A program made the position numbers and the translations under genes. A model generated the notes under the pieces. That model saw nothing but the letters and a program-made list of their open reading frames with translations. It did not search any database and was not told the DNA's origin. Shown piece after piece: positions 7,974-17,255 of a stretch of 64,000 nt of DNA. The stretch's first letter is position 1; the number at the start of each line of letters is the position of its first letter. Source of the DNA: Ordospora colligata OC4 (taxonomy: Eukaryota; Microsporidia; Ordosporidae); NCBI RefSeq assembly GCF_000803265.1, contig NW_014575404.1, positions 186,001-250,000 on the forward strand. Direction: 5' to 3'.

Positions 7974-9002
7974 ATGTATGTTGTTGGGGATGTGATTTCA
8001 TCGACTGTTGATATTGGGAGTGAGACATATAAGATTGGATATTGTGGTAGTAAGTTGCCTAGTGTGTATGGATCTTCAATGCTATGGAGGGATGAGATTG
8101 TGCAGCCTGTGAAGCGATCAGTGATTGGGGATGTTGCTTCGTACCTTGGGATATTGAGTGGAGGGATTCCGAGGGATACTGAGTCGTTAGTGGTTTGTGA
8201 GAACAGTATGGAAGAAGAGGGGGTGAAAAGGAAGGTTCTAGGGTATTTGATGGAGAAGAGATTGTGCAGCTCTGTTTTATTTGTGAAGAGCGGGATTCTG
8301 GATGTTTTTTCGTATGGACGAAGCAGTGGAGTGGTGGTGAGTTTTGGTGGAGGAAGCACACAGGTATGCAGTGTTGTTGAAGGACTCATTACTTGTAGAA
8401 GGCAGATTGATGTTGGAGGGATTGATTTTACAGTTGAAGTGAGGAGAGCGATTGAGAGCGCAGGAGTCGATTTTGAGAAAGAGAGTGGAAAGGTATGGGG
8501 AGCGATGCCTGTGGAAAGAAGGGAGTTTGAGAAGAACGAGATATGTAGATATGTGAAGGAAGCGGTATGTGAATATGGAGAGAAAGAGATGATGGAATGG
8601 AGATATGAGTTAAGAGATAGAAAAGTGGTTGATTTTGATGCAATAAGGAGAGAGATATGCGAGAAGATAACGCAAGTGTGTAGGATAGTGATTGAGGTGA
8701 TTGAGATGAATGCAGGAGGAGTAAAGTCGATGCTTGCCGGGAATATAATGGTGAGTGGAGGATTAGGGATGATGAAAGGGATTGAGGCAATGATGAATTG
8801 TGAATTTGAAAAGGAAAAGCCGAAGTGGAAGATTCGGGTGACTGTGGATAGGAATAGGTTTAGTACGTTTTGTGGAGGATCTATAGTTGGGTCGATGGGA
8901 AGTGCAAAGAGCCTTTATATTGGGATTAGGGATTATGACGAATATGGAGAAGGAATTGTTGATAGGAAGAGAAGTGAATGGATAGTGGAAGCAGGAGAAT
9001 AG
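7974..9002 (+). CDS. ARP4: actin-related protein, Arp4-like
   Basis: A 342-residue actin-fold protein. The N-terminal phosphate-1 region reads VDIGSETYKIGYCG; the phosphate-2 region reads VVVSFGGGSTQVCSVVEGL followed by IDVGGIDFT, like the VVDIGxxxTSVTPVxDG...GG segment of nuclear Arps; the adenosine region is GNIMVSGGLGMMKGIEAM. It is shorter than actin (375) and lacks most actin-specific inserts. The pattern best fits Arp4/BAF53, a nuclear subunit of INO80, SWR1 and NuA4; Arp7/Arp9-type proteins are the main alternative. An IES6-type INO80 subunit also lies in this window (42.8 kb). The ATG at 7974 follows a CCC by 4 bp (aagccctttgATG). Confidence 0.7.
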   Translation: MYVVGDVISSTVDIGSETYKIGYCGSKLPSVYGSSMLWRDEIVQPVKRSVIGDVASYLGILSGGIPRDTESLVVCENSMEEEGVKRKVLGYLMEKRLCSSVLFVKSGILDVFSYGRSSGVVVSFGGGSTQVCSVVEGLITCRRQIDVGGIDFTVEVRRAIESAGVDFEKESGKVWGAMPVERREFEKNEICRYVKEAVCEYGEKEMMEWRYELRDRKVVDFDAIRREICEKITQVCRIVIEVIEMNAGGVKSMLAGNIMVSGGLGMMKGIEAMMNCEFEKEKPKWKIRVTVDRNRFSTFCGGSIVGSMGSAKSLYIGIRDYDEYGEGIVDRKRSEWIVEAGE

Positions 9003-9174
9003 AGGGGATATTTAGAGGAAGTAGAGTGATGGAGAAGTGAAGGAATTAGAGTATTGAGATGGAGTGATGGAAAACTACAGATAGTAGATGAATATGGAAA
9101 TGAATGAAAGTGTATTGAATGAAATATATGAACTACAGAATAAAAGATGGAGAAGTATAAAAAAAAAATTTAAG

Positions 9175-9181
9175 CCCCCCC
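9175..9181 (+). promoter_or_regulatory. C7 start-site signal of EF-1alpha
   Basis: Seven consecutive C residues lie 5 bp before the EF-1alpha ATG, with a TATA-like stretch gtataaaaaaaaaattt ending just before. This is the longest C-run start signal in the window and sits at what should be one of its most highly expressed genes. Confidence 0.7.
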
Positions 9182-9186
9182 TTACA

Positions 9187-10617
9187 ATGGCTGAGAACAA
9201 TGAAAAGAAGCAGCTGAATGTTTGTGTGATAGGACATGTGGACTCTGGAAAGAGTACGACAGTTGGACAGTTTTTGTACAAACTTGGAACAGTGAATGAC
9301 CGAGATCTTGAGAAGAACAAGAAGCTGGCGCAGGAGTATGGAAAGGACTCGTTTGAGTATGCGTTTGTGACTGACAAGACAGCAGAGGAAAGGCGAAGAG
9401 GAATTACAATAACTACCACTCTTGTGAAGGCAAGTACTGAGAAGTATGAATTGAATATTCTTGACTGCCCAGGACACATTGATTTTATCAAGAACATGGT
9501 GACTGGAGCAGCACAGGCAGATGTGGGAGTAGTAGTTGTGCCTGCTGATGGATTTGAAGCGTGCCTTGGTAAGAATGGAACTCTGCAAAGTCATATTATG
9601 ATAGCAGGAGTGCTTGGATGCAAGAAGCTGGTTGTGTGTATTAACAAGATGGACTCGCCTGCGATCCCTGTGAATGAGAGAGCAAAGAAGTTCAATGACG
9701 TGAGGACGGAGATGGTGAAGACTGTGATCAGGAAATGCCATCCTGACAAGGACCCTATAGTAATACCGATATCTGCAAAGATGGGAGTGAATTTGATTGA
9801 GAATGGAGAGAAGTATGATTGGTTTGAGGGATGGAGTGACTCTAAGAACCCGGATGCACCAAAGATACATACGCTTGAGGCAGCACTGAATTACCAGACG
9901 ACACCTGAGAGACCAAGTGACAAACCGCTAAGGATAGTTATATCTGGAATACACAAGATATCTGGAATTGGTAATGTGTACACGGGACGAGTTGACTCTG
10001 GAAAGATATTGACGAATATGAAGGTGGTGATACAGCCGGCAGGTGTGTATACTGAGGTGAAGAGTTTGGAGATTCATAGGCAGGCAAAGAAGGAGGTTGA
10101 GTGTGGAGAGAACTGTGGAATAGCATTTAAGAATGCATCAAAGGGAGACTTTGATCATGTGAAGACTGGACATGTGATATCCAAGGACGATGAGACAGCA
10201 GCGAAGCTGTATCCAGCAGCTGAGGCTAACATTGTGGTAACAGATAGGCCTACTGGATTTACTGCAGGATACAGTCCGTTCATATGCTTTGGAGTGCTAG
10301 GAGTGTCTACTGTGGTTGCATTTTTGAAGAAGAAGATGAATAAGCAGAGGATTGCAGAGGAGAATCCCGAGAGGATGGAGACTGGAGAGAGTGGAACTGT
10401 GGTTATTATACCTCAAAAGGCAGCAGTGTTTGACTCTGTAACGGAGTTCCCGTCTCTTGGAAGGTTTGCAGCGATGGACTCTAAGCAAGTGGTGTTTATT
10501 GGAAGTATTGTGCGACCGTTGACAGCGGAAATGCTACAGAGTGAGTATGGAATTACTGCGGATTCTGTAGGAGCCAAGGATGCTACTGCAGCAGCAGCAG
10601 GAAAGAAGAAGAAGTAA
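9187..10617 (+). CDS. TEF1: translation elongation factor 1-alpha
   Basis: GTP-dependent delivery of aminoacyl-tRNA to the ribosome. The 476-residue protein carries the full set of GTPase motifs: GHVDSGKST (residues 16-24), DCPGH, and NKMD, followed by domains II and III ending in a Lys-rich tail (GKKKK). An in-frame extension back to 9088 adds 33 residues with no family match; the ATG at 9187 sits 5 bp after a C7 run and gives the normal N-terminus. The internal divergence of the sequence is typical of microsporidian EF-1alpha. The upstream gene ends 184 bp before, and the following gene is convergent with about 100 bp between stops. Confidence 0.98.
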   Translation: MAENNEKKQLNVCVIGHVDSGKSTTVGQFLYKLGTVNDRDLEKNKKLAQEYGKDSFEYAFVTDKTAEERRRGITITTTLVKASTEKYELNILDCPGHIDFIKNMVTGAAQADVGVVVVPADGFEACLGKNGTLQSHIMIAGVLGCKKLVVCINKMDSPAIPVNERAKKFNDVRTEMVKTVIRKCHPDKDPIVIPISAKMGVNLIENGEKYDWFEGWSDSKNPDAPKIHTLEAALNYQTTPERPSDKPLRIVISGIHKISGIGNVYTGRVDSGKILTNMKVVIQPAGVYTEVKSLEIHRQAKKEVECGENCGIAFKNASKGDFDHVKTGHVISKDDETAAKLYPAAEANIVVTDRPTGFTAGYSPFICFGVLGVSTVVAFLKKKMNKQRIAEENPERMETGESGTVVIIPQKAAVFDSVTEFPSLGRFAAMDSKQVVFIGSIVRPLTAEMLQSEYGITADSVGAKDATAAAAGKKKK

Positions 10618-10719
10618 GTGTGAGGGGTGAACAGAAACAGCAAGTGATTGCTTGATGGAGCCTGAACAAAAATACTTATTTGGAAGGAGTTTTATATTAA
10701 AAGTTCTTCTATTAGTGGT

Positions 10720-11688
10720 TTATTTATGGTGTTGTTTTGACTCATAATGAATTTGTTTGAGTTTTTGTGAGATGATTGATTTTATGACGTGGGTGAATGT
10801 GCTGAAGAGTGCTTCCATCTCGAGTTTTTTGCCCAATTGCTTGATGAATAATGCATCTGATGCAAGCTCATCTATTTGTTCAAGTTTGTTGATCATGGAG
10901 ATGTCGTACTTGTTAAGATCCATGAAGTCAGAGGTGTATATGTTATATGATGTGATGTGTTCTGCATGTATTCCTATTCGTTGGATCGAATTGATTCCAA
11001 GATTTGATGATGTCTTGGCACCGTATTTATACACGCTGTATATATGGATTCCAAATGGATCGAAGTCAAAAAGGCCCAGGATTGCAGCAGAGCTTTTCTC
11101 AAGCATTCTTAGCAATGTTATTGTGTTCCTACAAGGATATCCTTTGCCACATACAAACAATATCTGACTAAAGTAAGGCTCTTCAGCGAGCACAGCAGCG
11201 ATTCTATGAAGGATTGTATCTTTTTCAACAACCACTATAATCGGATGAAGTGTAAATGCATCTGTGACACACGACATATCTGGAATAAGCTGTGGACTGA
11301 GTGATTGCGAACATAATTTTTCCACAGATGAAGTAAGGTTGGATTTATCGGTTCTTATAAGCGCGATGCTTCCAATGAATGTTCCTTTGAGTGTGTTTCT
11401 GATGCCGAGATTGGCTTTTGAAAGTCCTGTTTCATGCATAACGCCTGAAATAAGCCTATTCAGTGATTTTTGTGATCCAAATGTGTTTACAGCCATGTAG
11501 AAGATTTCTCTTTCGTTTCTTGTGGTGCCTGACAGCGCCATGTCGAACAGGATTTCATAGAGCTTGATCTTCATGAATGTGTTTTTTGCGTATGATCTAC
11601 AGAGCATTTTCTCCACTACGTGTCTTATTGCACCGGCAACTGTCTGTTTATCTGACTCCATTGTTTTGCAGAGGCATAAATCATGCAT
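10720..11688 (-). CDS. SPO11: meiotic topoisomerase-like Spo11
   Basis: The catalytic subunit that makes meiotic DNA double-strand breaks by a topoisomerase VI-A-like reaction. With start 11688 it has 322 residues. The 5Y-CAP domain contains NEREIFYMAVNTFGSQ, whose Y64 is the expected nucleophile. The Toprim part has VVVEKDTILHRIA (metal-binding Glu) and GLFDFDPFGIHIYSVYKYG (the DxD). I chose the ATG at 11688 because it is preceded by GGG 10 bp away and leaves the divergent neighbour free; the reading frame continues upstream to an ATG at 11736, which would overlap that neighbour. Its presence implies the organism can do, or recently did, meiotic recombination. Confidence 0.92.
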   Translation of the reverse strand: MHDLCLCKTMESDKQTVAGAIRHVVEKMLCRSYAKNTFMKIKLYEILFDMALSGTTRNEREIFYMAVNTFGSQKSLNRLISGVMHETGLSKANLGIRNTLKGTFIGSIALIRTDKSNLTSSVEKLCSQSLSPQLIPDMSCVTDAFTLHPIIVVVEKDTILHRIAAVLAEEPYFSQILFVCGKGYPCRNTITLLRMLEKSSAAILGLFDFDPFGIHIYSVYKYGAKTSSNLGINSIQRIGIHAEHITSYNIYTSDFMDLNKYDISMINKLEQIDELASDALFIKQLGKKLEMEALFSTFTHVIKSIISQKLKQIHYESKQHHK

Positions 11689-11698
11689 ATTGGTGAAA

Positions 11699-11701
11699 CC
11701 C
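11699..11701. promoter_or_regulatory. shared start signal of a divergent gene pair
   Basis: The 26 bp between the SPO11 ATG (11688, -) and the ATG at 11715 (+) contain one CCC. On the plus strand it is CCC 13 bp before the right-hand ATG; on the minus strand it reads GGG 10 bp before the SPO11 ATG. One motif could therefore serve both genes. Confidence 0.45.
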
Positions 11702-11714
11702 TCGGACAGTTTGA

Positions 11715-12221
11715 ATGCTGTATACCATTGAAGCATATGAAAAGGTTGCACGAGTGCTTGAAAACCTTTGCATGAGTCGCAATAAGGGAAAAAAGAGTGT
11801 TTTCAAAGTAGTCAAGTACATGTCGAAGGAGCCGGTGTATTTAGTTAGATTGGATGGGAATGCGATGTATATTGTAAATGGCGAGAACTTTGTGCTTGAG
11901 AACATGGATTTTGAGATTGACGTTCCTGTGGAAAAGCGGGTTACGATTGAGTTCCATAGATTTGTGGCATGCATGAGTAATGAGATGAAAGGTGATATAG
12001 AGATGCAATGGACAGACACACCGTTGTTAGAGATAGATGTAGGAACGATTATGTGTGATGGAAAAGCCAATGGCACATTGATTATTTCAAGAGGGAAGCA
12101 TGGATTGAAGTCTATTGAGAATATGTTAAAGAAGTTTGTAAGGATTGATTCGTGGATAAGCAGTAAGGGTGGAATAGAAAAGTCTATTGTGAATGCTCTT
12201 GTCTTGAATAAGATGATTTGA
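11715..12221 (+). CDS. unknown conserved-looking protein
   Basis: I do not recognise this 168-residue protein. It begins MLYTIEAYEKVARVL and appears to be a mixed alpha/beta domain with regular strands (PVYLVRLDGNAMYIV, GTLIISRGKHGL). It has no membrane segment or signal peptide. The ordered composition and the start signal (CCC 13 bp upstream, shared with SPO11) argue for a real gene. A region of direct repeats begins right at its stop codon. Divergent pairing with SPO11 does not by itself imply a meiotic role. Confidence 0.65.
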   Translation: MLYTIEAYEKVARVLENLCMSRNKGKKSVFKVVKYMSKEPVYLVRLDGNAMYIVNGENFVLENMDFEIDVPVEKRVTIEFHRFVACMSNEMKGDIEMQWTDTPLLEIDVGTIMCDGKANGTLIISRGKHGLKSIENMLKKFVRIDSWISSKGGIEKSIVNALVLNKMI

Positions 12222-12362
12222 ATAGGAAGTTCAAAGAGTAAGTTGATGATAGGATGATGAATGATTTTGAATAAGAAGTTCAAAGAGGATATTAAATGAG
12301 ATAATTTCAAGAATGATTTGAAGAATGATTTTTAATAGGAAGTTCAAAGAGTAAGTTGATGA
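12221..12362. repeat. 29-bp direct repeats between genes
   Basis: The 29-bp word starting aataggaagttcaaagagta occurs at 12221-12249 (overlapping the upstream stop codon region) and identically at 12334-12362. A shorter degenerate copy (aataagaagttcaaagagg) lies at about 12270-12288. The whole 216-bp gap up to 12437 is C-poor and repetitive in gatgatt/gaatgatt words. No gene or RNA is visible. Confidence 0.85.
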
Positions 12363-12437
12363 GTAAAAGTTGATGATTATTTTGAATAAGACAATTTGAA
12401 CAATTCTTTGATTGATGATATTTGGCATAAACAAACA

Positions 12438-13433
12438 ATGGATATCAAGAGAGATGTAAGGAATAACATGCTGATTCTGATACTTATTGGTCTGGTGCTT
12501 TGCAGAGAGAATGCAGTAATACTGATTTTATGCAGAAATGGAGACAAGGATGGGATAACAGGGAGTATAAAGAATTTTGAGGAAGTATTCAACAGGAAGT
12601 TTGGATACCCGTATGTGTTTCTGAATGATGAGGAGTTTACGGAAGACTTCAAGAGATCGATCAGAGAGGTTGTGTCGAGTGATGTTGAGTTTGGAAAGCT
12701 GGAGGCACATGAGTGGGAGGTTCCTGAATGGATAGATATGCAGCGTGCAAACGAGGAGATGAGGAAGATGGAGGAGAGGAAGGTGATATATGGAGGATCA
12801 CTGTCATATAGGAAGATGTGCAGGTTTTTTTCGGGATTTTTCTATAGAAATAAGTTAGTACAAAAGTACGAATATTACTGGAGGATTGAACCTGATGTAA
12901 GATTTCTCTGTGAAATAGACTATGATCCGTTCAGGTACATGAGGGAAAGCAACAAGAAGTATGGGTTTGTGATATCTCTCGGAGAGTTTATGGAGACGAT
13001 TCCCAATCTATTTGGAGAGGTTGTAAAGTTTATTACCAACAATATGAATATAATGAAGAAGGTGAATGGAAACAATTTTTTGCTAAATGCAGACAAGTCG
13101 TACAACGGATGCCATTTCTGGACAAATTTTGAAATAGCAAGTTTTGATATTTTCAGGAACGATGTTTATCAGAAGTACTTTGACTGGTTGGATAAGGCAG
13201 GAGGGTTTTTCTATGAAAGATGGGGAGATGCGCCTGTTCACAGCATTGCTGCATCGCTATTTTTGGACAAGAATCAGGTGCATTTTTTCAGCGACATGGG
13301 ATATGAGCATCCTCCATTCAAGAATTGTCCAAAGGAGGCCTCTATGAAGATGAAGTGCAAATGTGACTCCACGCCTTCACAAGACATTTCATTTAATGCA
13401 TGTATTAACCAGTACCTGAGGTCTAGGTTATGA
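12438..13433 (+). CDS. KTR1: alpha-1,2-mannosyltransferase, KRE2/KTR family
   Basis: A GT15 Golgi mannosyltransferase that extends O-linked mannose chains. The 331-residue type II protein has a short signal-anchor (about residues 9-22, NNMLILILIGLVLC). Its catalytic domain carries the family hallmarks: YWRIEPDVRFLCEIDYDPF, HFWTNFEIASFDIF (with the Glu proposed as catalytic in Kre2), GGFFYERWGDAPVHSIAA and GYEHPPFKNCP. Fungal members are usually 390-440 residues, so the stem is shortened. The ATG at 12438 is used; an in-frame extension of 14 codons upstream has no ATG. No C/G run precedes it. It pairs functionally with DPM1 in this window. The exact KTR paralogue cannot be set. Confidence 0.93.
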   Translation: MDIKRDVRNNMLILILIGLVLCRENAVILILCRNGDKDGITGSIKNFEEVFNRKFGYPYVFLNDEEFTEDFKRSIREVVSSDVEFGKLEAHEWEVPEWIDMQRANEEMRKMEERKVIYGGSLSYRKMCRFFSGFFYRNKLVQKYEYYWRIEPDVRFLCEIDYDPFRYMRESNKKYGFVISLGEFMETIPNLFGEVVKFITNNMNIMKKVNGNNFLLNADKSYNGCHFWTNFEIASFDIFRNDVYQKYFDWLDKAGGFFYERWGDAPVHSIAASLFLDKNQVHFFSDMGYEHPPFKNCPKEASMKMKCKCDSTPSQDISFNACINQYLRSRL

Positions 13434-13527
13434 GTATTGAATAATGAAATATTGTATGAATGAGCATAAAATGAGTATGAAATTAAACTAGATGAATATT
13501 TTTGGTGTATTTTTGTCCCGACTGAGA

Positions 13528-16272
13528 ATGGAATCTGAGAAAGATGAAAAGAAAAGGATTAAAGAGGAGAAGAAAAGACAGAAGCTTGAGAAGTTTCTAC
13601 AGAAGAAAACACAGGAAGTGAGTGTGACAAAACCCAGAGGAGAGTACAAATCAGGAGGATACGACCCTATGGAGATTGAAAGTAAATGGTATAAGTACTG
13701 GGAGAGCAATGGTCTTTTTAAGCCAATGCGCAGTGAGAAGAAGTATGTTATTCCCATTCCACCGCCAAATGTGACTGGAAATCTGCATATTGGGCATGCT
13801 ATGATGGTTTCTATACAGGATGCGATATGCAGGTATAAAAGGATGTGTGGATATGAAGTTCTGTATATTCCCGGGACCGATCATGCAGGAATAGCAACAC
13901 AAAGTGTTGTTTCTAAGCAATTGGCCAAGGAAGGAGTGGTTGATGTTGATCGAGGAAGGTTTTTGAAGAGAGCATGGGAATGGAAGAATACGCATGGAAG
14001 TAAGATATATGAGCAGTTTAAGAGACTGGGTACCAGTGTTGATTTTTCAAGGGAAAGATTTACTCTTGATCCTGGGATGAGTGATGCAGTTAGTGAGGCT
14101 TTTGTGAGATTGTATGAGAAAGGACTGATATACAGGGAGCCAAAGATAGTGAATTGGTGTGGGAAGTTGTGTACGACTATAAGTGATCTTGAGGTGAATC
14201 ATGAAGAGATTGAACCGAATACTGTTATTCAGGTTGATGGAGGTATGTATGAGTTTGGAGTCATTTATCATGTGAAGTATCCATTAACTACATGTGCAGA
14301 ATATAAAGGATGTGTTAGTGAACTACCAAGTGTTGAGATAGCAACCACAAGACCTGAAACGATTCTTGGAGACACAGCTATATGTGCGAATGCAAATGAC
14401 GAACGATTTGGCAGTGATGGGATAAGGAAGATGTTTGGAGATGTATCTCGAGATACAAAGGTGTATGGAGTGAATCCATTGACAAAGAGAGTGATTCCTG
14501 TGATATTTGATGATTATGCAGACATGAGTTTTGGAACGGGCGTACTGAAGGTGACACCTGCACATGATGCAAATGATTTTGAGTTGTCTAAGAGACATGG
14601 GCTTGAATGTATTGTTGTATTTGATGAAAATAATAAAGTGAGTGTTGAGGGAGAGTTTAAAGGGCTTGGAAGGTTTGAAGCTAGGAAGGCGGTTATATGC
14701 GATCTTAAGTCTATGGGACTGTATGTGGGTAAGAAAGGACATCCTCAAGTGATTCCAAGATGCTCTAGATCGAATGATGTTATTGAGCCTATGATCAAAA
14801 GTCAGTGGTGGATGGATTGTAAGGAGATGGCAAGAAAAGCAATTGATGTGGTTAGGAATGGTGAGATGGATATTCTACCACCAGGTGCTGAGAAGCAATG
14901 GTATAAGTGGCTTGAGAATATAAGAGATTGGTGTTTATCAAGGCAGTTGTGGTGGGGACATAGGATACCAGCGTATAGAGTATCTGATGGACAGTGGGTA
15001 GTTGGAAGAACGAAGGAAGAGGCGTATGAGAAGATGAGAAAAGAGTATCCTGAGTGCAAGTGTACAATTGATGAAATGGAGCAGGACGAGGATGTATTAG
15101 ACACCTGGTTTTCATCTGGGCTATGGCCATTTGCAGTGCTTGGATGGCCTAATATAGCAGATGATTATGCGCGATATTATCCAACTACGCTTCTTGAGAC
15201 TGGTAGTGATATTCTTTTTTTCTGGGTTGCCAGGATGGCAATGCTAGGGATAGAACTTACGAGAAAGATCCCGTTTGATCAGGTTCTTCTGCATGGGATA
15301 GTTAGGGATGCACATGGAAGAAAGATGAGCAAAAGTCTTGGGAACGTGATAGACCCGATATTTGTGATAGATGGATGCAGCTTGAATGAACTTATTGCAA
15401 CGATGAAGAGTGGAAACCTTGATGAGAAGGAAGTGAAAGTTGCTGAAGCAGCTTTGCGTAAAGACTTTCCGAACGGAATACCTAGATGTGGTGCAGATGC
15501 ACTTCGTTTTACGTTACTCTCTTACACTTCAGGAATGAAAGACATTAATTTAGATGTGCTTAGGGTTGAAGGATACAGAAGGTTCTGCAATAAGATTTGG
15601 AATGCACAAAAGTTTGTTAAGATGATGGTTGATGAAGCAAAGGATTGCCTGAGCTCTGAATGTGGATATGCAGAGTATACTTTAAATGTCTCTGACCTTA
15701 CTAATGGATTTGATTCTGGGCCGATTGAATGGATCCTTATGAAAAGAAACGAAACAATAGAGTATGTCAAAGAGATGATGGAGATGTATAAGTTTATGGA
15801 GGCAACACAGGCAATTCATCAGTTTTTTATGTATGACATTTGCGATGTTTTTATTGAGATTGTGAAAGGAAACAAGGAAAAGATGTATGTCAGTGTCTTA
15901 CTGACAGTGTTTATTGACTCTATGAAGATATTTCATCCGTTCATGCCTTTTATTACTGAAGAAGTGTTTTCAAGCTACTTTGATACATCAATTTCAACAT
16001 CGGAATATCCAGTAAGTGATGGTAATGCTCACAACAATAATTTTGGTGCAACATTACAACTGGTGAAGCATCTGAGAGGTTTATTGGAGACGAATGGGCC
16101 TGGAGGAATGAATGTGCTTGAGATTGTCCCTGGACCTGAGATTAACCACCATGATTTGAAATTTATCCATCTGCTTTGTAGAAGGATATGCAGTGTTGAA
16201 ATATTATGCGATTATGACGAGAGGTTCTTGGACTTCGGAGGCACAAAAGCATATCTTCGGAAAATTGAATAA
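13528..16272 (+). CDS. VAS1: valyl-tRNA synthetase
   Basis: Class Ia synthetase charging tRNA-Val in the cytosol, 914 residues from this start. Signature GNLHIGHAM (HIGH at 87-90), the CP1 editing domain with [16 protein letters not shown], and KMSKSLGN (KMSKS at 599-603). The anticodon-binding helical domain follows. The N-terminus is a short Lys/Glu-rich helix, and the C-terminal coiled coil seen in bacterial enzymes is missing, as is common for compact microsporidian enzymes. An ATG 36 bp upstream (13492) is in frame, but CCC lies 10 bp before 13528 (gtcccgactgagaATG), so the later start is preferred. It ends 90 bp from the convergent Pom33-like gene. Confidence 0.97.
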   Translation: MESEKDEKKRIKEEKKRQKLEKFLQKKTQEVSVTKPRGEYKSGGYDPMEIESKWYKYWESNGLFKPMRSEKKYVIPIPPPNVTGNLHIGHAMMVSIQDAICRYKRMCGYEVLYIPGTDHAGIATQSVVSKQLAKEGVVDVDRGRFLKRAWEWKNTHGSKIYEQFKRLGTSVDFSRERFTLDPGMSDAVSEAFVRLYEKGLIYREPKIVNWCGKLCTTISDLEVNHEEIEPNTVIQVDGGMYEFGVIYHVKYPLTTCAEYKGCVSELPSVEIATTRPETILGDTAICANANDERFGSDGIRKMFGDVSRDTKVYGVNPLTKRVIPVIFDDYADMSFGTGVLKVTPAHDANDFELSKRHGLECIVVFDENNKVSVEGEFKGLGRFEARKAVICDLKSMGLYVGKKGHPQVIPRCSRSNDVIEPMIKSQWWMDCKEMARKAIDVVRNGEMDILPPGAEKQWYKWLENIRDWCLSRQLWWGHRIPAYRVSDGQWVVGRTKEEAYEKMRKEYPECKCTIDEMEQDEDVLDTWFSSGLWPFAVLGWPNIADDYARYYPTTLLETGSDILFFWVARMAMLGIELTRKIPFDQVLLHGIVRDAHGRKMSKSLGNVIDPIFVIDGCSLNELIATMKSGNLDEKEVKVAEAALRKDFPNGIPRCGADALRFTLLSYTSGMKDINLDVLRVEGYRRFCNKIWNAQKFVKMMVDEAKDCLSSECGYAEYTLNVSDLTNGFDSGPIEWILMKRNETIEYVKEMMEMYKFMEATQAIHQFFMYDICDVFIEIVKGNKEKMYVSVLLTVFIDSMKIFHPFMPFITEEVFSSYFDTSISTSEYPVSDGNAHNNNFGATLQLVKHLRGLLETNGPGGMNVLEIVPGPEINHHDLKFIHLLCRRICSVEILCDYDERFLDFGGTKAYLRKIE

Positions 16273-16362
16273 AAGAACATTGCTTATGTTTTATTGGGAT
16301 TCATGTGGAGATGTAAGTGCTCTTTTGTTTTAGATTATGATTCAAAGACAAACACATATGCT

Positions 16363-17013
16363 TTAATTTAGCTTCTTGGCTGTGTGAGTGGACACCAAAA
16401 AATCTCTGCCTTTCCGGTAGTATTCCTGTATATCAGCTGGACAACTAAGGATCCACTTGTCCATGAGCACACGTATTTCTCCAAACACACTCTTCATTGC
16501 TGGATTGGTGAAGTATTGCTGCCTCACCATTGCAACAAGCGCCGTGCATGTGACAATGCTAGACTTCCTGAAGAAGATCATCAAGAACGAGACTGGAACA
16601 GTAAATGCTTCTGCAAGCAATGCCAGTCTACCAAGTGCAACATGATGTGCAGACAGTGACACACACACTGGATAAATACATGATGTTTCGAATATTTTTC
16701 TATTAGACAACACAAATGAGCTCATGTGATATATCGCCAGCAAATAGAACGGAAGTAGGAGCATTTCGTGAGGAAAAGTAAGAAAGACTGCGATACAATA
16801 CACATTTGGCTGTGCAACCACTTCACCTATTGAAGATAGATGCGGAAGCAACGATATAGAATAAGACAACACCAGACTCATGACGTTGACGAAGTTCGGA
16901 AGTGGATACAGAGGAATTCTTAGCAAATGGAGAATTACGTACAGTGAGTAGTTTGCCACAAACAGCATATTCAGCGACATCCATACTTTCTTTGTAGGAG
17001 TTAGTTTAGGCAT
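16363..17013 (-). CDS. POM33: Pom33/TMEM33 family membrane protein
   Basis: A 216-residue protein with several hydrophobic segments (about 15-35, 40-60, 70-100, 130-152) and a soluble C-terminal part. The tail QYFTNPAMKSVFGEIRVLMDKW matches the RYSSRRNPYCRTLFNELRIVVE region of TMEM33, and the MFHE/AEAF block fits the same family. Yeast Pom33 and fission yeast Tts1 shape ER membrane and help position nuclear pores. CCC lies 14 bp before the ATG (taacccttgaaagaaaagaATG). The 242-bp gap to the divergent PDH gene contains only AT-rich sequence with a catgcatg palindrome. Confidence 0.68.
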   Translation of the reverse strand: MPKLTPTKKVWMSLNMLFVANYSLYVILHLLRIPLYPLPNFVNVMSLVLSYSISLLPHLSSIGEVVAQPNVYCIAVFLTFPHEMLLLPFYLLAIYHMSSFVLSNRKIFETSCIYPVCVSLSAHHVALGRLALLAEAFTVPVSFLMIFFRKSSIVTCTALVAMVRQQYFTNPAMKSVFGEIRVLMDKWILSCPADIQEYYRKGRDFLVSTHTAKKLN

Positions 17014-17255
17014 TCTTTTCTTTCAAGGGTTACCACAGTCATCTATAATACTTGTGGGTTGTTGGTTGAACGTGTATATAGAAAAGCAAGTCATTCATGC
17101 ATGAATGATTATTTAACTTACAAAATACTTTAGTATCATGTAATGTTTACTAGAATTAATGCAAAGATTAAATATAATCGCATGTGATGTTATGCATTGA
17201 GTAGCAGGTACATCTGAAACACATCAATAATAACCAGATACCAAATACAAAACAC

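Noticed and set aside
7556..8389. 277-codon antisense frame spanning the tail-anchored and Arp4-like genes
   Set aside because: It overlaps two better-supported genes and has no domain.
16313..16333. GTAAGT...TTTTAG, 21 nt, intron-like
   Set aside because: It lies between two convergent genes, has no branch-site A in the TAAT context seen in the two accepted introns, and splicing would yield only a 15-codon frame.
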